A DNA stretch of 64,000 nucleotides from Desulfobulbaceae bacterium (lineage in GTDB: Bacteria; Desulfobacterota; Desulfobulbia; Desulfobulbales; Desulfocapsaceae). Positions within the stretch are counted from its first letter, which is position 1. Every line of letters starts with the position of its first letter. A program made the translations under genes and the position numbers. The DNA lies in the NCBI GenBank assembly GCA_024640625.1, contig JAHEER010000003.1, forward strand, positions 1-64,000. The letters are read 5' to 3'. The notes under the pieces were generated by a model that saw only the letters and a list, made by a program, of their open reading frames with translations, did not search any database and had not been told where the DNA came from. Of this stretch, positions 51,815-60,333 are shown one piece after another.

Positions 51815-52912
51815 ATGGCTTCTTTTACCCGGCGTCGGATATCGACTTTCAACCTCTCCTTCCTGGATATCATGTTCTGCGGTTTTGGCGCGGTGGTCCT
51901 GCTGGTACTGATACTCAACAGCCACACGCAGAGCCGCCGCAGCGAGCATGTTGCCGACAGGTCGGCTGAATTGCGGCAGGCGGAAATGGAGCAGCGGCTG
52001 ATGGGCGCCCATATCGAGCGGCAGCAGACCGAAATAGGCCGACTCGAACGTTCACTTGCAGCCCTGGAACAGACCCGCACAGCGTTTTTGAACGAGCTGG
52101 AAGAGATTGACAACAAAACAATCCCGCTGAGCCGGAACCAATCTGCCCAGGAGCGCATCGCGGCCTTGCAGGAAGAACTACTGCGCCTGGAGCAGGAACT
52201 GCAGGCCGTTGCCAGCCAGAAAGCTGCTGAGCGTGAGGCGGGCAGACAGGTCCGGGCTTTTGTCGGGACGGGAAACCGGCAGTACCTGACCGGATTGCGC
52301 CTCGACGGACAGAGGGTATTGATCCTGGTCGACTCGTCCGCTTCGATGCTGGACCGCAGAATCGTCGATGTGGTGCGCCGCAAGGTGCGTGACGAAAAGA
52401 GCCGCCGGACTGCACCCAAATGGCTCAAAGCGGTGGCAACGGTGGAGTGGCTGGTGGCCAATCTGCCCCAGACCAGTTCTATTCAGATCCACCATTTCAG
52501 CACTTCAGTGGTCCCGCTGGCCGCAGGCGAAACACCGGGCTGGCTGCCGGTTACCCGGTTCGACCAGGTTGATAGCCTGATCGAGACCCTGAAAATGGTG
52601 GCGCCGCTGGGCGGCACCAACCTCGAGGCACCCTTTCTGAAGGCCCGCTCTCTGACTCCACCACCGGACAATATAGTGCTCATCACCGACGGCCTTCCCA
52701 CCCTGGGAAAGCGGGGAGCGAGGTCGACTACGATTACTGGGCAGGCCAGGGTAAAACTTTACCGGGAAGCGATTAAAAGCCTGCCCGCCAAGGTTCCCGT
52801 CAACACCATTCTTTTTCCCATCGAAGGCGATCCCATGGCGGCGTCGCTGTTCTGGGAGCTGGCGGTGACCTCGGGGGGATCCTTTTTAACTCCGACCAGG
52901 GACTGGCCATGA
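51815..52912 (+). CDS. vWA-domain protein with ExbD/TolR-like TM anchor (first)
   Basis: A 365-residue protein. Near the N-terminus is 'FNLSFLDIMFCGFGAVVLLV' (residues about 12-31), a TM helix with an Asp at its start, as the ion-carrying Asp of ExbD, TolR and MotB. A coiled coil (about 45-140) leads to a von Willebrand factor A domain with an intact MIDAS: 'LVDSSASM' (DxSxS), a Thr in 'GGTNLEAPF' and 'IVLITDGLPT'. The vWA part should be periplasmic and bind a protein partner through a metal ion. It begins eight bases after the channel gene and overlaps the next. Confidence 0.9.
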   Translation: MASFTRRRISTFNLSFLDIMFCGFGAVVLLVLILNSHTQSRRSEHVADRSAELRQAEMEQRLMGAHIERQQTEIGRLERSLAALEQTRTAFLNELEEIDNKTIPLSRNQSAQERIAALQEELLRLEQELQAVASQKAAEREAGRQVRAFVGTGNRQYLTGLRLDGQRVLILVDSSASMLDRRIVDVVRRKVRDEKSRRTAPKWLKAVATVEWLVANLPQTSSIQIHHFSTSVVPLAAGETPGWLPVTRFDQVDSLIETLKMVAPLGGTNLEAPFLKARSLTPPPDNIVLITDGLPTLGKRGARSTTITGQARVKLYREAIKSLPAKVPVNTILFPIEGDPMAASLFWELAVTSGGSFLTPTRDWP

Positions 52913-53904
52913 AAAGACGAAGACGGTCCATAGAGGTGTTCAACCTGTCCTTTCTCGATGTAATATCCTGCGGATTCGGCGCCATCGTGCTGCTGCTGGT
53001 AATCATGAAAATATCGGAGCCCGCGCTGATCGAAGAATCAACCAAAGATATTTCCCTCAGCATCAATCGGATCCGGTCCGAGGTCGTCTCTCTCAGGGAT
53101 CACTCAGCCAGACTCTACCAAACCAGTGAAGAGCTGCGCACTACTGAGCACACCCTGCTCGAGCAGATTGGCGAGCTTAACCTTCAGCTTGCCGGAGCGC
53201 GGGAACAGCAGAAAAACCTGCTGGTCCGCTATTCTTCCCAGGAGGCAATCATTGAGCAATTGTATCGGGCCCAGCAGGAGCTTACCGAGGAGATGCTTCG
53301 GCTGCAACGGCAGAAATCTGCCACTCCCATAAATGCTCCCATCGGCGGCATCCCGGTGGACAGCGAATTTATCATCTTCGTGATCGACACTTCCGGGTCC
53401 ATGCAGCAGTTTGCCTGGCCGGCGGTGCGCAAAAAAATGCAGGAGATTCTTTCCATCTATCCACGGGTCCAGGGAATTCAGGTGATGAACGATATGGGAG
53501 ACTATATGTTTTCCCAATACGCGGGCCGCTGGATACAGGATACGCCGGCGCGCAGAAAAGCCATACTGGAGAGGCTCAGAAGCTGGACGCCTTTCTCTAA
53601 TTCGAGTCCGGTGGAGGGCATTACCGCGGCCATCAGGAGGTTTTACGCAGCGGACAAAAAAATAAGCATCTACGTGTTCGGTGACGATTTTTCCCGCGGT
53701 TCCATCCAGGAGGTGGTCGACACCGTCGATTCAATAAATCGATCGCTCGGAGACGGCCCCCGCCGGGTGCGCATCCACGCTGTCGGTTTCCCGGTCTTGT
53801 TCGGCCATGCCGGAGCCGATATGAACGTGGCCCGGTTTGCTGCCCTGATGCGTCGCCTGGCCGAGGACAATGACGGCAGTTTTGTCGGCCTGCCTGAGCT
53901 GTAG
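52909..53904 (+). CDS. vWA-domain protein with ExbD/TolR-like TM anchor (second)
   Basis: A 331-residue paralogue of the preceding protein. The anchor 'FNLSFLDVISCGFGAIVLLL' is nearly identical to that of the first, including the Asp, while the rest has diverged. A coiled coil (about 48-140) precedes a vWA domain with 'FVIDTSGSM' (DxSxS), 'NSSPVEGITAAI' and 'ISIYVFGDDFSRG'. A pair of unequal anchors suits the two central subunits of an ExbBD-like 5:2 stator, so a heterodimer is plausible. The start overlaps the previous stop (ATGA). It is the last gene of the operon; 195 bases follow before the PLD gene. Confidence 0.9.
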   Translation: MKRRRRSIEVFNLSFLDVISCGFGAIVLLLVIMKISEPALIEESTKDISLSINRIRSEVVSLRDHSARLYQTSEELRTTEHTLLEQIGELNLQLAGAREQQKNLLVRYSSQEAIIEQLYRAQQELTEEMLRLQRQKSATPINAPIGGIPVDSEFIIFVIDTSGSMQQFAWPAVRKKMQEILSIYPRVQGIQVMNDMGDYMFSQYAGRWIQDTPARRKAILERLRSWTPFSNSSPVEGITAAIRRFYAADKKISIYVFGDDFSRGSIQEVVDTVDSINRSLGDGPRRVRIHAVGFPVLFGHAGADMNVARFAALMRRLAEDNDGSFVGLPEL

Positions 53905-54098
53905 GGCGCTACCGGGCACGCAGTTCCAGGTTTGTAAAGCCCCATGCCCACTGGTGGTGCCCGGCGATTCAGGCTGCCCTATGATGGTTAAGAAGTTTGG
54001 CGTCCGGAGGAAAAAGTCTTTCACTTCGGACCTACCTGCGATAGATTTTCAGCCGGTGGTCCAACGACTCTTCCCCATTCATCTTAATTGAGGTGATT

Positions 54099-55646
54099 AT
54101 GCACTTGTTTTCTGCTCGTTTCCTGCTTCTGCTCTATCTGGGCGGCTTGGCTTTACTGTTTTCCGGCTGTGCGTCCCTGCCGCCGCGTCCGGAACTGGCT
54201 CACGAGCCGGCCCTGGCTCCCGCTTCGTCGGGACCCGTGGCAATGCTCGGTGATCGATTTATGAGGGCCAATGGCGCCGAGGCCTCCGGCTTTCATCTGT
54301 TGATTGATGCCCGTGAGGCCCTGGATGCGCGTCTGGCCTTGATCGACTCGGCAACCAGCGCCATCGATTTACAGTATTACATCTGGGCAGGCGATGCCGT
54401 CGGGGTGCTGCTCTTTGATCGCCTACTCAAGGCGGCAGACCGCGGTGTCAAGGTGCGGATAATCGTCGACGATATCTGGCTTGGCTCCACCACCAAAAAT
54501 CTGGCCGCCCTGAATGCTCATCCCGATCTGGAGATCAGGATTTTCAATCCGAACCCGGGGCGGGATTCAACCATCGGCGGGCTGCTGAATATGCTGGCCA
54601 GTTTTCAGGCTCTGAATCAACGCATGCACAACAAATTGATGATCGTTGACAACCAGGCGATAATCGTCGGCGGCAGGAATCAGGGCAACGAGTATTTCGG
54701 CCTCGGCAAAGAGTTCAACTTCCTCGATGTGGATGTCATTGCTCTGGGCGGCGTGGTGGAGGAGAGCTCCGATGCCTATGATCAGTACTGGAATGACAAT
54801 TCGGTCTATCCGCTGACCCGCTGGATAGACAAGTTGCCGGATAATACGCTTGATGAAGTGCGTTCAGGAGTCGCTGAACTGGTTGAAAAATTTCGTCCGC
54901 AACTGACGGCCTATTCCGTGCAGCCCCGCGACTGGCAGCACTGGCTTGATATGCTCGAGGAAAACCTGCTCGTCGGTGAAGCTCACTTTCTCCAGGACGA
55001 CCCTGTCCAGATCGAAGGCAAGAGTTATCGGTTGATCGATATGATCTCCTATTTCTCTGATCCCACCAGGGAAGAACTTCTGTTGACAAGTCCCTATCTG
55101 ATTCCGGTGGGCAGCAGCCTCGAGGATTTGCAGAAGTTGATAAACAAAGGGGTAAGAGCGAAGATAATCACCAACTCCCTGGCTTCGACCAACCACACCC
55201 TGGTCAACAGCCATTACAAAAAGTACCGCAAGCCGATCCTGGCCACCGGTGTCAATCTGTTCGAGTTCCGCCATCAGCCTGCGGGGACGATCAGGAACTG
55301 GGCCGATGTCGAGCCGGTGAGGGCCCCGTTTATTTCTCTGCATGCCAAGACCATCGTCTCCGACCGGCGTCTCTGCTTTATCGGTTCTCTCAATTTCGAT
55401 CCCCGGGCCATTGTCATCAATTCAGAGAATGGGTTGCTCATAGACTCGGTAGAACTGGCCGATGAACTTGCTGATTTTATCGATTACCTGACTGCGCCGG
55501 AAAATGCCTATGAAGTGACGATTCAAAATAATCGTCTACAGTGGAAGTCATCGGACCGCACCATCGACGCCCAGCCCGCCCGTGGAGCCATGCAGGGTTT
55601 CGCTGATCTTTTTTGGGGGCTGCTGCCCATTGAAAGTCAACTTTAA
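54099..55646 (+). CDS. phospholipase D-family lipoprotein (cardiolipin-synthase-C-like)
   Basis: A 515-residue protein with a lipoprotein signal ('LGGLALLFSGC'). Two HKD motifs are intact: 'HNKLMIVDNQAIIVGGRN' and 'HAKTIVSDRRLCFIGSLNFD'. Surrounding segments 'AIDLQYYIWAGDAVG', 'GVKVRIIVDDIW' and 'LLLTSPYLIPVG' match the ClsC/YmdC group, which transfers phosphatidyl groups to form cardiolipin at the periplasmic face. The ATG at 54099 has GAGGTG just upstream and is preferred to a GTG at 54093. It stands 194 bases after the vWA operon and is probably a separate unit. Confidence 0.93.
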   Translation: MHLFSARFLLLLYLGGLALLFSGCASLPPRPELAHEPALAPASSGPVAMLGDRFMRANGAEASGFHLLIDAREALDARLALIDSATSAIDLQYYIWAGDAVGVLLFDRLLKAADRGVKVRIIVDDIWLGSTTKNLAALNAHPDLEIRIFNPNPGRDSTIGGLLNMLASFQALNQRMHNKLMIVDNQAIIVGGRNQGNEYFGLGKEFNFLDVDVIALGGVVEESSDAYDQYWNDNSVYPLTRWIDKLPDNTLDEVRSGVAELVEKFRPQLTAYSVQPRDWQHWLDMLEENLLVGEAHFLQDDPVQIEGKSYRLIDMISYFSDPTREELLLTSPYLIPVGSSLEDLQKLINKGVRAKIITNSLASTNHTLVNSHYKKYRKPILATGVNLFEFRHQPAGTIRNWADVEPVRAPFISLHAKTIVSDRRLCFIGSLNFDPRAIVINSENGLLIDSVELADELADFIDYLTAPENAYEVTIQNNRLQWKSSDRTIDAQPARGAMQGFADLFWGLLPIESQL

Positions 55647-55766
55647 GCCTTGATCTAACATTGTATTTTGCCCAACCTCTGCATTACGCAAGGAAATTAT
55701 ATTCCCGGACATCTAGATTGCTATGTTGCTATTTTCTGCCGTGACGTTTGATATGGATAATGTGAC

Positions 55767-55970
55767 ATGAGTGAACAGAAAGGACTGAAGGTGTCAACCG
55801 CCGGCATCCTGGTCATCGGCCCGGTCGGTATCGTCATTGCCGAATTGAGCCGCTCCCGGGCGATCATGCTGGACGGGGTGTTCAAACTGGTCTACTTTAT
55901 TGCCGGTCTGTTCACCCTGATTTTCACCATTGACCGGCGCTGGGGCGCCTCGGTCGAATCCCTCGCATAG
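55767..55970 (+). CDS. small two-helix membrane protein, DUF131-like
   Basis: A 67-residue protein with two hydrophobic segments ('TAGILVIGPVGIVIAEL' and 'LVYFIAGLFTLIFTI'). The 'GILVIGPVGIVI' piece recalls the small DUF131 (TIGR00304) membrane family, but the match is weak and function unknown. It may be a real gene because its hydrophobic pattern is balanced and the start ATG is 19 bases after TATGGATAATG; no clear ribosome-binding site is seen. Confidence 0.5.
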   Translation: MSEQKGLKVSTAGILVIGPVGIVIAELSRSRAIMLDGVFKLVYFIAGLFTLIFTIDRRWGASVESLA

Positions 55971-56060
55971 TTTTGACTTACAATGAGTCTCCTGCTGCCC
56001 GGGCTAATAGAGTGTTGAAAAAGATCGTCCAGGTTGTAGAGTAGATCAGCTTCTGGGCAA

Positions 56061-58079
56061 TTGGACAGTTTTGCACTTCTGTACGTGGCACCATTGAAAT
56101 CACTCAATCTTAGATTTTTCAGCTTAGCACGAGACCTCGGCATTGGTGCCAGAATGCCTGGCATGGTCGCGATTGCTGCTTCCTGGGGCTTTTCGGTACT
56201 GCTCTACGGGCTCCTTCGGTGGTTCGGGCTGACGGTAGTTGCTGCCCACCTGGCAGCGCTGGCGCTGGTGGCCCCGTTCGTCCTGGTTGTAATGAGGCAA
56301 CGGATATTGAAGGTGGATAAGGAGCAGAAGATATCCCTGTTAGTGATCCTCAGGTTTGCGCTGGTCTTCGTTTTTGCTGCGTCGCTGCAGGGGGTGCTTC
56401 TGAGCCATCTCCAGCAACTATCATTTTTGACCTCTTTCATTGCCTTCACCCCTGCGGCTCTGTTCGGGGTGCTGATCCTCTATTTTATCAGCGCGGTCTG
56501 GGTGTTCCCACTGCCCGGCGGCAACGCTTCCAGCAAAGAAATTGTGCTCAGCGTCTGCATTGCTGCCATGGTTGCGCTTCGCTTGATGTATTTGGGCTTG
56601 CCTGAACTCATGGAGCAGGAAGCCTACTATTGGAATTATGCGCAGCACCTGGACCTCAGCTATCTGGATCACCCGCCGATGGTGGCCCTGTTGATCTGGT
56701 TGGGCACCAATCTGTGCGGGATTAACGAGTTTGGTGTCAGAATCGGCGCCTTTCTCTGCTGGTTCGTCACTGCCTTTTTCTGTTATCGCCTGACGATTAA
56801 GGTTTTCGATCGACAGGCGGCTCTGGGTACCGTGCTGCTGCTGACGGTCCTGCCGCTCTATTTTGGTGTCGGTTTTCTGATGACGCCGGATGCCCCGCTG
56901 CATGCGGCCTGGGCGGCCCTGCTTTTTTACGGCTATCGGGTTCTCGTGGAGGGCGACACGGCCTCCTGGGCCGGTTTTGGGATCAGCCTTGGCCTGGGCC
57001 TGTTGTCCAAATATACCATCGTCCTGCTTGGTCCTGCCTTTTTCCTCTACATGCTGATCGACCGCAGAGCCCGGGGCTGGTTCCTGAAGCCGGGCCCCTA
57101 TGCAGCATTGGCGCTGGCAGGGGCGCTCTTTTCGCCGGTAATTCTCTGGAACATGCAGCACCAGTGGGCTTCCTTTCTTTTCCAGAGCGCCAAGCGGATC
57201 TCCAGTGATCCGGTCATTTCCACCCCTCACCTGCTCGGTCATATCACCCTTATTCTTACCCCTGCCGGGCTGCTCGGGGTGGTGCTCTTTTTCCTTTTTG
57301 GCCGCAGGCTTTTCCAATCTGCTGAAACCGTGAACATCCCCGCTATCCGTAACAAAGCGAGGCGCACTTTCCTGCTGCTCTTTCTGGCTTCGTTTCTGCC
57401 CTTTATCCTCTTTTTTACCATCAGTTTCAGTCGTGAGGTCAAGCTCAACTGGACCAGCCCGTTGTGGCTGGCGGCACTCCCTTTTTTAGGCTGCACCGTC
57501 ACTTCGGTATATGGAAGATTCTGCTCAATCTGCCTGATGGTGATTCATGAATTGTGGCGCTTTACCATACCGGTTCTCATTATGGCGTTGGCGATCGGGC
57601 TGCACTATGTGACCCTGGGTCTGCCCGGCGCCGCTCATCCGCCGGGGCCCTTTCTCATCGGCTGGGATAAGCTCGCCGTAGAAGTCGAAACCCTGGCCGA
57701 CGAAATCGAAAAGGATTCGGGCGCCCGCCCCATCGTGGTGGGTATGGATCACTACCAGATCACCAGCGGTCTGGCCTTCTACCGAACCAAAAATGCCCGG
57801 GACCAGAGCTCGCCGAGCAGATCCGTGACCATCGGCCAGAGTGTCGGCTGGCACCTGTTCGGGCACAACTCACGGATGTATCGGTTGTGGTTTGATCCCC
57901 GTGACTGGCAGCCTGTTGGTGTGATCGCGGTGGCCTCGAAGAAATCGAGACTGGAAAAAGGGTCGTTTGGAACCGAGGTGGTCTTCGACTCCGAGATTAT
58001 GGAGCTGCCTGCCGTCAAAGATGGTCAGGAAGTGCGGCGTTTCTACTACCGACTGGTTTCGGCGGCCACTTTCAAATGA
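56061..58079 (+). CDS. glycosyltransferase family 39 (ArnT/PMT-like) membrane protein
   Basis: A 672-residue polytopic membrane enzyme that transfers a sugar from a lipid-linked donor on the periplasmic side. After four N-terminal TM segments, the GT39 core has the acidic first loop 'MEQEAYYWNYAQHLDLSYLD' followed by 'HPPMVALLIWL', 'FLMTPDAPLHAAWAALLFYG', 'LGLLSKYTIVLLGPAFFLYM' and 'ILWNMQHQWASFLFQ', as in bacterial undecaprenyl-phosphate-sugar-using transferases. The C-terminal 150 residues are soluble and periplasmic. The TTG at 56061 is one start; the ATG at 56154 (before 'MPGMVAIAASWGF') is as likely. Acceptor, lipid A or protein, unknown. Confidence 0.88.
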   Translation: MDSFALLYVAPLKSLNLRFFSLARDLGIGARMPGMVAIAASWGFSVLLYGLLRWFGLTVVAAHLAALALVAPFVLVVMRQRILKVDKEQKISLLVILRFALVFVFAASLQGVLLSHLQQLSFLTSFIAFTPAALFGVLILYFISAVWVFPLPGGNASSKEIVLSVCIAAMVALRLMYLGLPELMEQEAYYWNYAQHLDLSYLDHPPMVALLIWLGTNLCGINEFGVRIGAFLCWFVTAFFCYRLTIKVFDRQAALGTVLLLTVLPLYFGVGFLMTPDAPLHAAWAALLFYGYRVLVEGDTASWAGFGISLGLGLLSKYTIVLLGPAFFLYMLIDRRARGWFLKPGPYAALALAGALFSPVILWNMQHQWASFLFQSAKRISSDPVISTPHLLGHITLILTPAGLLGVVLFFLFGRRLFQSAETVNIPAIRNKARRTFLLLFLASFLPFILFFTISFSREVKLNWTSPLWLAALPFLGCTVTSVYGRFCSICLMVIHELWRFTIPVLIMALAIGLHYVTLGLPGAAHPPGPFLIGWDKLAVEVETLADEIEKDSGARPIVVGMDHYQITSGLAFYRTKNARDQSSPSRSVTIGQSVGWHLFGHNSRMYRLWFDPRDWQPVGVIAVASKKSRLEKGSFGTEVVFDSEIMELPAVKDGQEVRRFYYRLVSAATFK

Positions 58080-58170
58080 CCGGAATACCTTGCAGTGAAA
58101 GCTGTGGACAGACCCTCGGCAGAAATGGTTATATGTCGCTTTGAGGAAAATCTGATCTTTACCTGACCCT

Positions 58171-58500
58171 GTGCTGAGAAAAAAACCCAAAAAAAAGCTG
58201 ACGCCGCTGCAGGAAAACAGGCTGCTGAAAATCGTCATTGGGCTCATCGTTGTGGCCGTCGCCTGGCTGCTTTTCGCTCCTGGGACCGGCGTCTACAGCC
58301 TGATTAAGCAGAGAAGCCGGACCGCTGCGCTCGAGCAACAGACCGAAGAGCTGATTAACACCAACGAAGAACTTCGGGCCGAGATCGAACGGCTCAAACA
58401 TGACCAGGCCTACCTGGAGAAGGTGGCCCGAGAAAAATATGGTCTTCTGAAGAAAAACGAACGGGTCTTCGATTTCTCCAGGAGTAAAGAAAACGACTAA
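58171..58500 (+). CDS. ftsB: septum formation initiator family protein (FtsB/DivIC-like)
   Basis: A 109-residue cell-division protein of the FtsB/DivIC family. A basic cytoplasmic N-terminus is followed by one TM helix ('IVIGLIVVAVAWLLFAPG') and a periplasmic coiled coil ('ALEQQTEELINTNEELRAEI', 'ERLKHDQAYLEKVAREKYGL'), with the 'AREKYG' signature near the end. FtsB works with FtsL and FtsQ at the septum. The start is GTG at 58171. A run of Lys codons follows it. No partner gene is adjacent. Confidence 0.9.
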   Translation: MLRKKPKKKLTPLQENRLLKIVIGLIVVAVAWLLFAPGTGVYSLIKQRSRTAALEQQTEELINTNEELRAEIERLKHDQAYLEKVAREKYGLLKKNERVFDFSRSKEND

Positions 58501-58550
58501 GAGTGATCCTGGTGCCTGATTAAACCCACCCGGGGTTCGCTTCAGGTCGC

Positions 58551-58760
58551 TCAGGAGAATCCGGAGCCGCCGCAGCCGGCAGCTGGAGGCGGGCTCAGGG
58601 GCGCCGCTGAACCTCCCACCTTGATGCTTGAAGCGGACATCACTTTTTTTACTTCACCGCTCTGGCAGGATTCACAGGTTACTGATGTGGTATCGGTGGA
58701 AGAAACGATGGCCTCGAATTCGTTGCCACAGGAATTGCATATAAACTCATAGATCGGCAT
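58551..58760 (-). CDS. FmdB-family zinc-ribbon protein
   Basis: A 69-residue protein with the FmdB regulatory domain: 'MPIYEFICNSCGNEFEAIV' and a second pair in 'CESCQSG', making a CxxC/CxxC zinc ribbon. The Gly/Pro/Ser-rich tail contains a further Cys in 'AAGCGGSGFS', as often seen. The function of the family is not settled; it is common in anaerobes. It is convergent with ftsB. Confidence 0.93.
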   Translation of the reverse strand: MPIYEFICNSCGNEFEAIVSSTDTTSVTCESCQSGEVKKVMSASSIKVGGSAAPLSPPPAAGCGGSGFS

Positions 58761-58886
58761 AGCTGTTACCTGGTTAACTGATGATCATCGCGGCGGCGGG
58801 GTGACCGGCACCGTATTAAATTGTATCCTTTAATACTTTAATGCCGGAATCACGAAAATAAAGGCCGCTGCTCGCCTAAAATGAAT

Positions 58887-59261
58887 TTATTCGACCAGAG
58901 ACTTGAAAATTTTACAATTTCTGCAGATTCCGATTTTCTCTTTATAGGATGATTCACTGGTGCACTCACACAGGGTGCCGCACAGGAACCAGCAGAGGTG
59001 GCCGCTCTGAAATTCCCAGGCCGGACAATCCTCTTTTTCCTGGCATTCCTTCTGCTCCCAGCAGGGGATCAGCTCGTCGGGGTTGCGACCGCGCTGCTTG
59101 ATCAGCAGAAAGAATAGCTGACGTTCGATGTGGGCCGGAATTGAACGCCACCCCTGCTCATAGCTGTGAATGGTTTTCAGCGACATACCCAGCAGCGCTG
59201 CCAGCTGCTTCTGAGTTTTGCCAAGTTGCTTCCTGATTTTACTGAATTCCTCTTTTTCCAT
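58887..59261 (-). CDS. XRE-type HTH protein with two-CW cysteine domain
   Basis: A 124-residue probable regulator. Residues 5-55 form an HTH of the XRE/Cro type ('LGKTQKQLAALLGMSLKTIH', 'SYEQGWRSIPAHIERQL'). The rest holds eight cysteines in the two-CW pattern ('CWEQKECQEKEDCPAWEF', 'GHLCWFLCGTLCEC', 'CRNCKIFK'), a zinc or Fe-S site found mainly in deltaproteobacteria. It may sense redox state, metal or gas. An inverted repeat lies 60-80 bases upstream (59322-59343) where it could bind. Confidence 0.9.
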   Translation of the reverse strand: MEKEEFSKIRKQLGKTQKQLAALLGMSLKTIHSYEQGWRSIPAHIERQLFFLLIKQRGRNPDELIPCWEQKECQEKEDCPAWEFQSGHLCWFLCGTLCECTSESSYKEKIGICRNCKIFKSLVE

Positions 59262-59321
59262 GACCTGTGTCCGCTGACCTGGTTGCAGTGAGTCCGCAAA
59301 TGCTGCGGCCTTTCAATTAGT

Positions 59322-59343
59322 GTATATGTTCATATCAATATAC
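59322..59343. promoter_or_regulatory. inverted repeat GTATAT/ATATAC before the two-CW regulator
   Basis: GTATAT (59322-59327) and ATATAC (59338-59343) are separated by ten bases, an operator-like arrangement in the 280-base gap between the divergent regulator and uracil-glycosylase genes. The gap is otherwise AT-rich and holds no gene. Autoregulation is a guess. Confidence 0.35.
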
Positions 59344-59541
59344 CACAAATGGGGAGAATGTGCTTTGCTTTTCTCCTCTTACTACTACAAAACTACAATG
59401 TGGCTATGTTCATCTTTGTAAATAAGCAAAATTACAGCATCTTATCCTCTCTTCGAAAACTATTGCGGGGACCGTACAAAGCGCTAATATAGGTCAAACG
59501 AGATACAATTTTGCCCATCAGAGTCTGTCGAAACAGTCCGC

Positions 59542-60333
59542 ATGACCACCGCTGAACTCCTCAAATCCATCAGATCCCTGGTCGCCTACCACAAGTCGTG
59601 CGGAGTGCAGCACTACCGGCGCAGCGATGCCTTGGATGCGGGGCTGCGGCTGCTGGAAACCGTGGGCGCAGAGGAGCAGAGCCGGGCAACAAAGGCGGTG
59701 GATTCTCTATCCGTCGATATGACTCCGGCGGCCCCGGCATGCGGTGCGGGGACGGTTACCATCGATGAACTGGCAGCAGAAATTGAAACGTGCCGCCTCT
59801 GTGAACTCTGGCAAACCAGAAATGTCAGCACGCCCGGTAAAGGGGGGCCGCATCCCGATCTGCTGGTGGTAGGCGAGTGGCTCGAGTACAACCCGGAGGA
59901 GACCAGCGAAGCGCTGTTCGGAGAGCAGCAGGACCTGATGCTTTCCAGGATGATCGCAGCCATACGGTTGCGGTCCTCAGAAGTGTTTATCACCAATCTG
60001 ATTAAATGCAGCGTGGCCCAGTCGGGTCGGCCTGATGCCAATCAGATTGCGACCTGCCTCGGCTACCTGAAGCAGCAGATAGGTCTGCTGGCGCCGCGGG
60101 TCATTGTCACCATGGGCACGACAACCTCGCAAGCGCTCCTGGACAGCAGTCGGCCGCTGATTGCTCTGCGCGGCAGATTTCATCAGTTTCAAGTCGGCGA
60201 CGGAGCGCAGATTCCGCTAATGCCAACCTTCCATCCCACCTACCTGCTGAAAAACCCGGAGATGAAACAGCCGACCTGGAATGATCTGCAGGCGGTGAAG
60301 AAAAAGCTCGACGAAGCTCCCGGAAGACACTGA
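59542..60333 (+). CDS. uracil-DNA glycosylase family 4-like protein with altered motif A
   Basis: A 263-residue protein of the UDG superfamily. The Fe-S cysteines are in place ('CRLCELWQTR', 'NLIKCSV', 'QIATCLGYL'), and motif B-like 'MPTFHPTYLLKNPEMKQPTW' with the catalytic-loop His is intact, as are 'LAPRVIVTMGTTTSQALL'. Motif A, GEAPG in family 4, instead reads 'VVGEWLEYNPEETSEALFG', so the catalytic loop is changed and the base specificity may differ or activity be lost. An N-terminal extension of about 70 residues is not conserved. No neighbours in the same direction. Confidence 0.85.
   Translation: MTTAELLKSIRSLVAYHKSCGVQHYRRSDALDAGLRLLETVGAEEQSRATKAVDSLSVDMTPAAPACGAGTVTIDELAAEIETCRLCELWQTRNVSTPGKGGPHPDLLVVGEWLEYNPEETSEALFGEQQDLMLSRMIAAIRLRSSEVFITNLIKCSVAQSGRPDANQIATCLGYLKQQIGLLAPRVIVTMGTTTSQALLDSSRPLIALRGRFHQFQVGDGAQIPLMPTFHPTYLLKNPEMKQPTWNDLQAVKKKLDEAPGRH

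Noticed and set aside
44524-53904. Zorya anti-phage system
   Set aside because: A MotA-like channel is present, but there is no long cytoplasmic ZorA tail, no OmpA-type peptidoglycan domain on the partner subunits, and no helicase or nuclease in the operon.
44524-53904. Type VI secretion or Tol-Pal system
   Set aside because: FHA-like and TolQ-like parts recall these, but no TssB/C/K, TolA, TolB or Pal genes are present.
53870-54091. Cys-containing 73-codon frame between the second vWA gene and the PLD gene
   Set aside because: Begins inside the vWA gene in another frame, no ribosome-binding site, no CxxC spacing that would suggest a zinc site.
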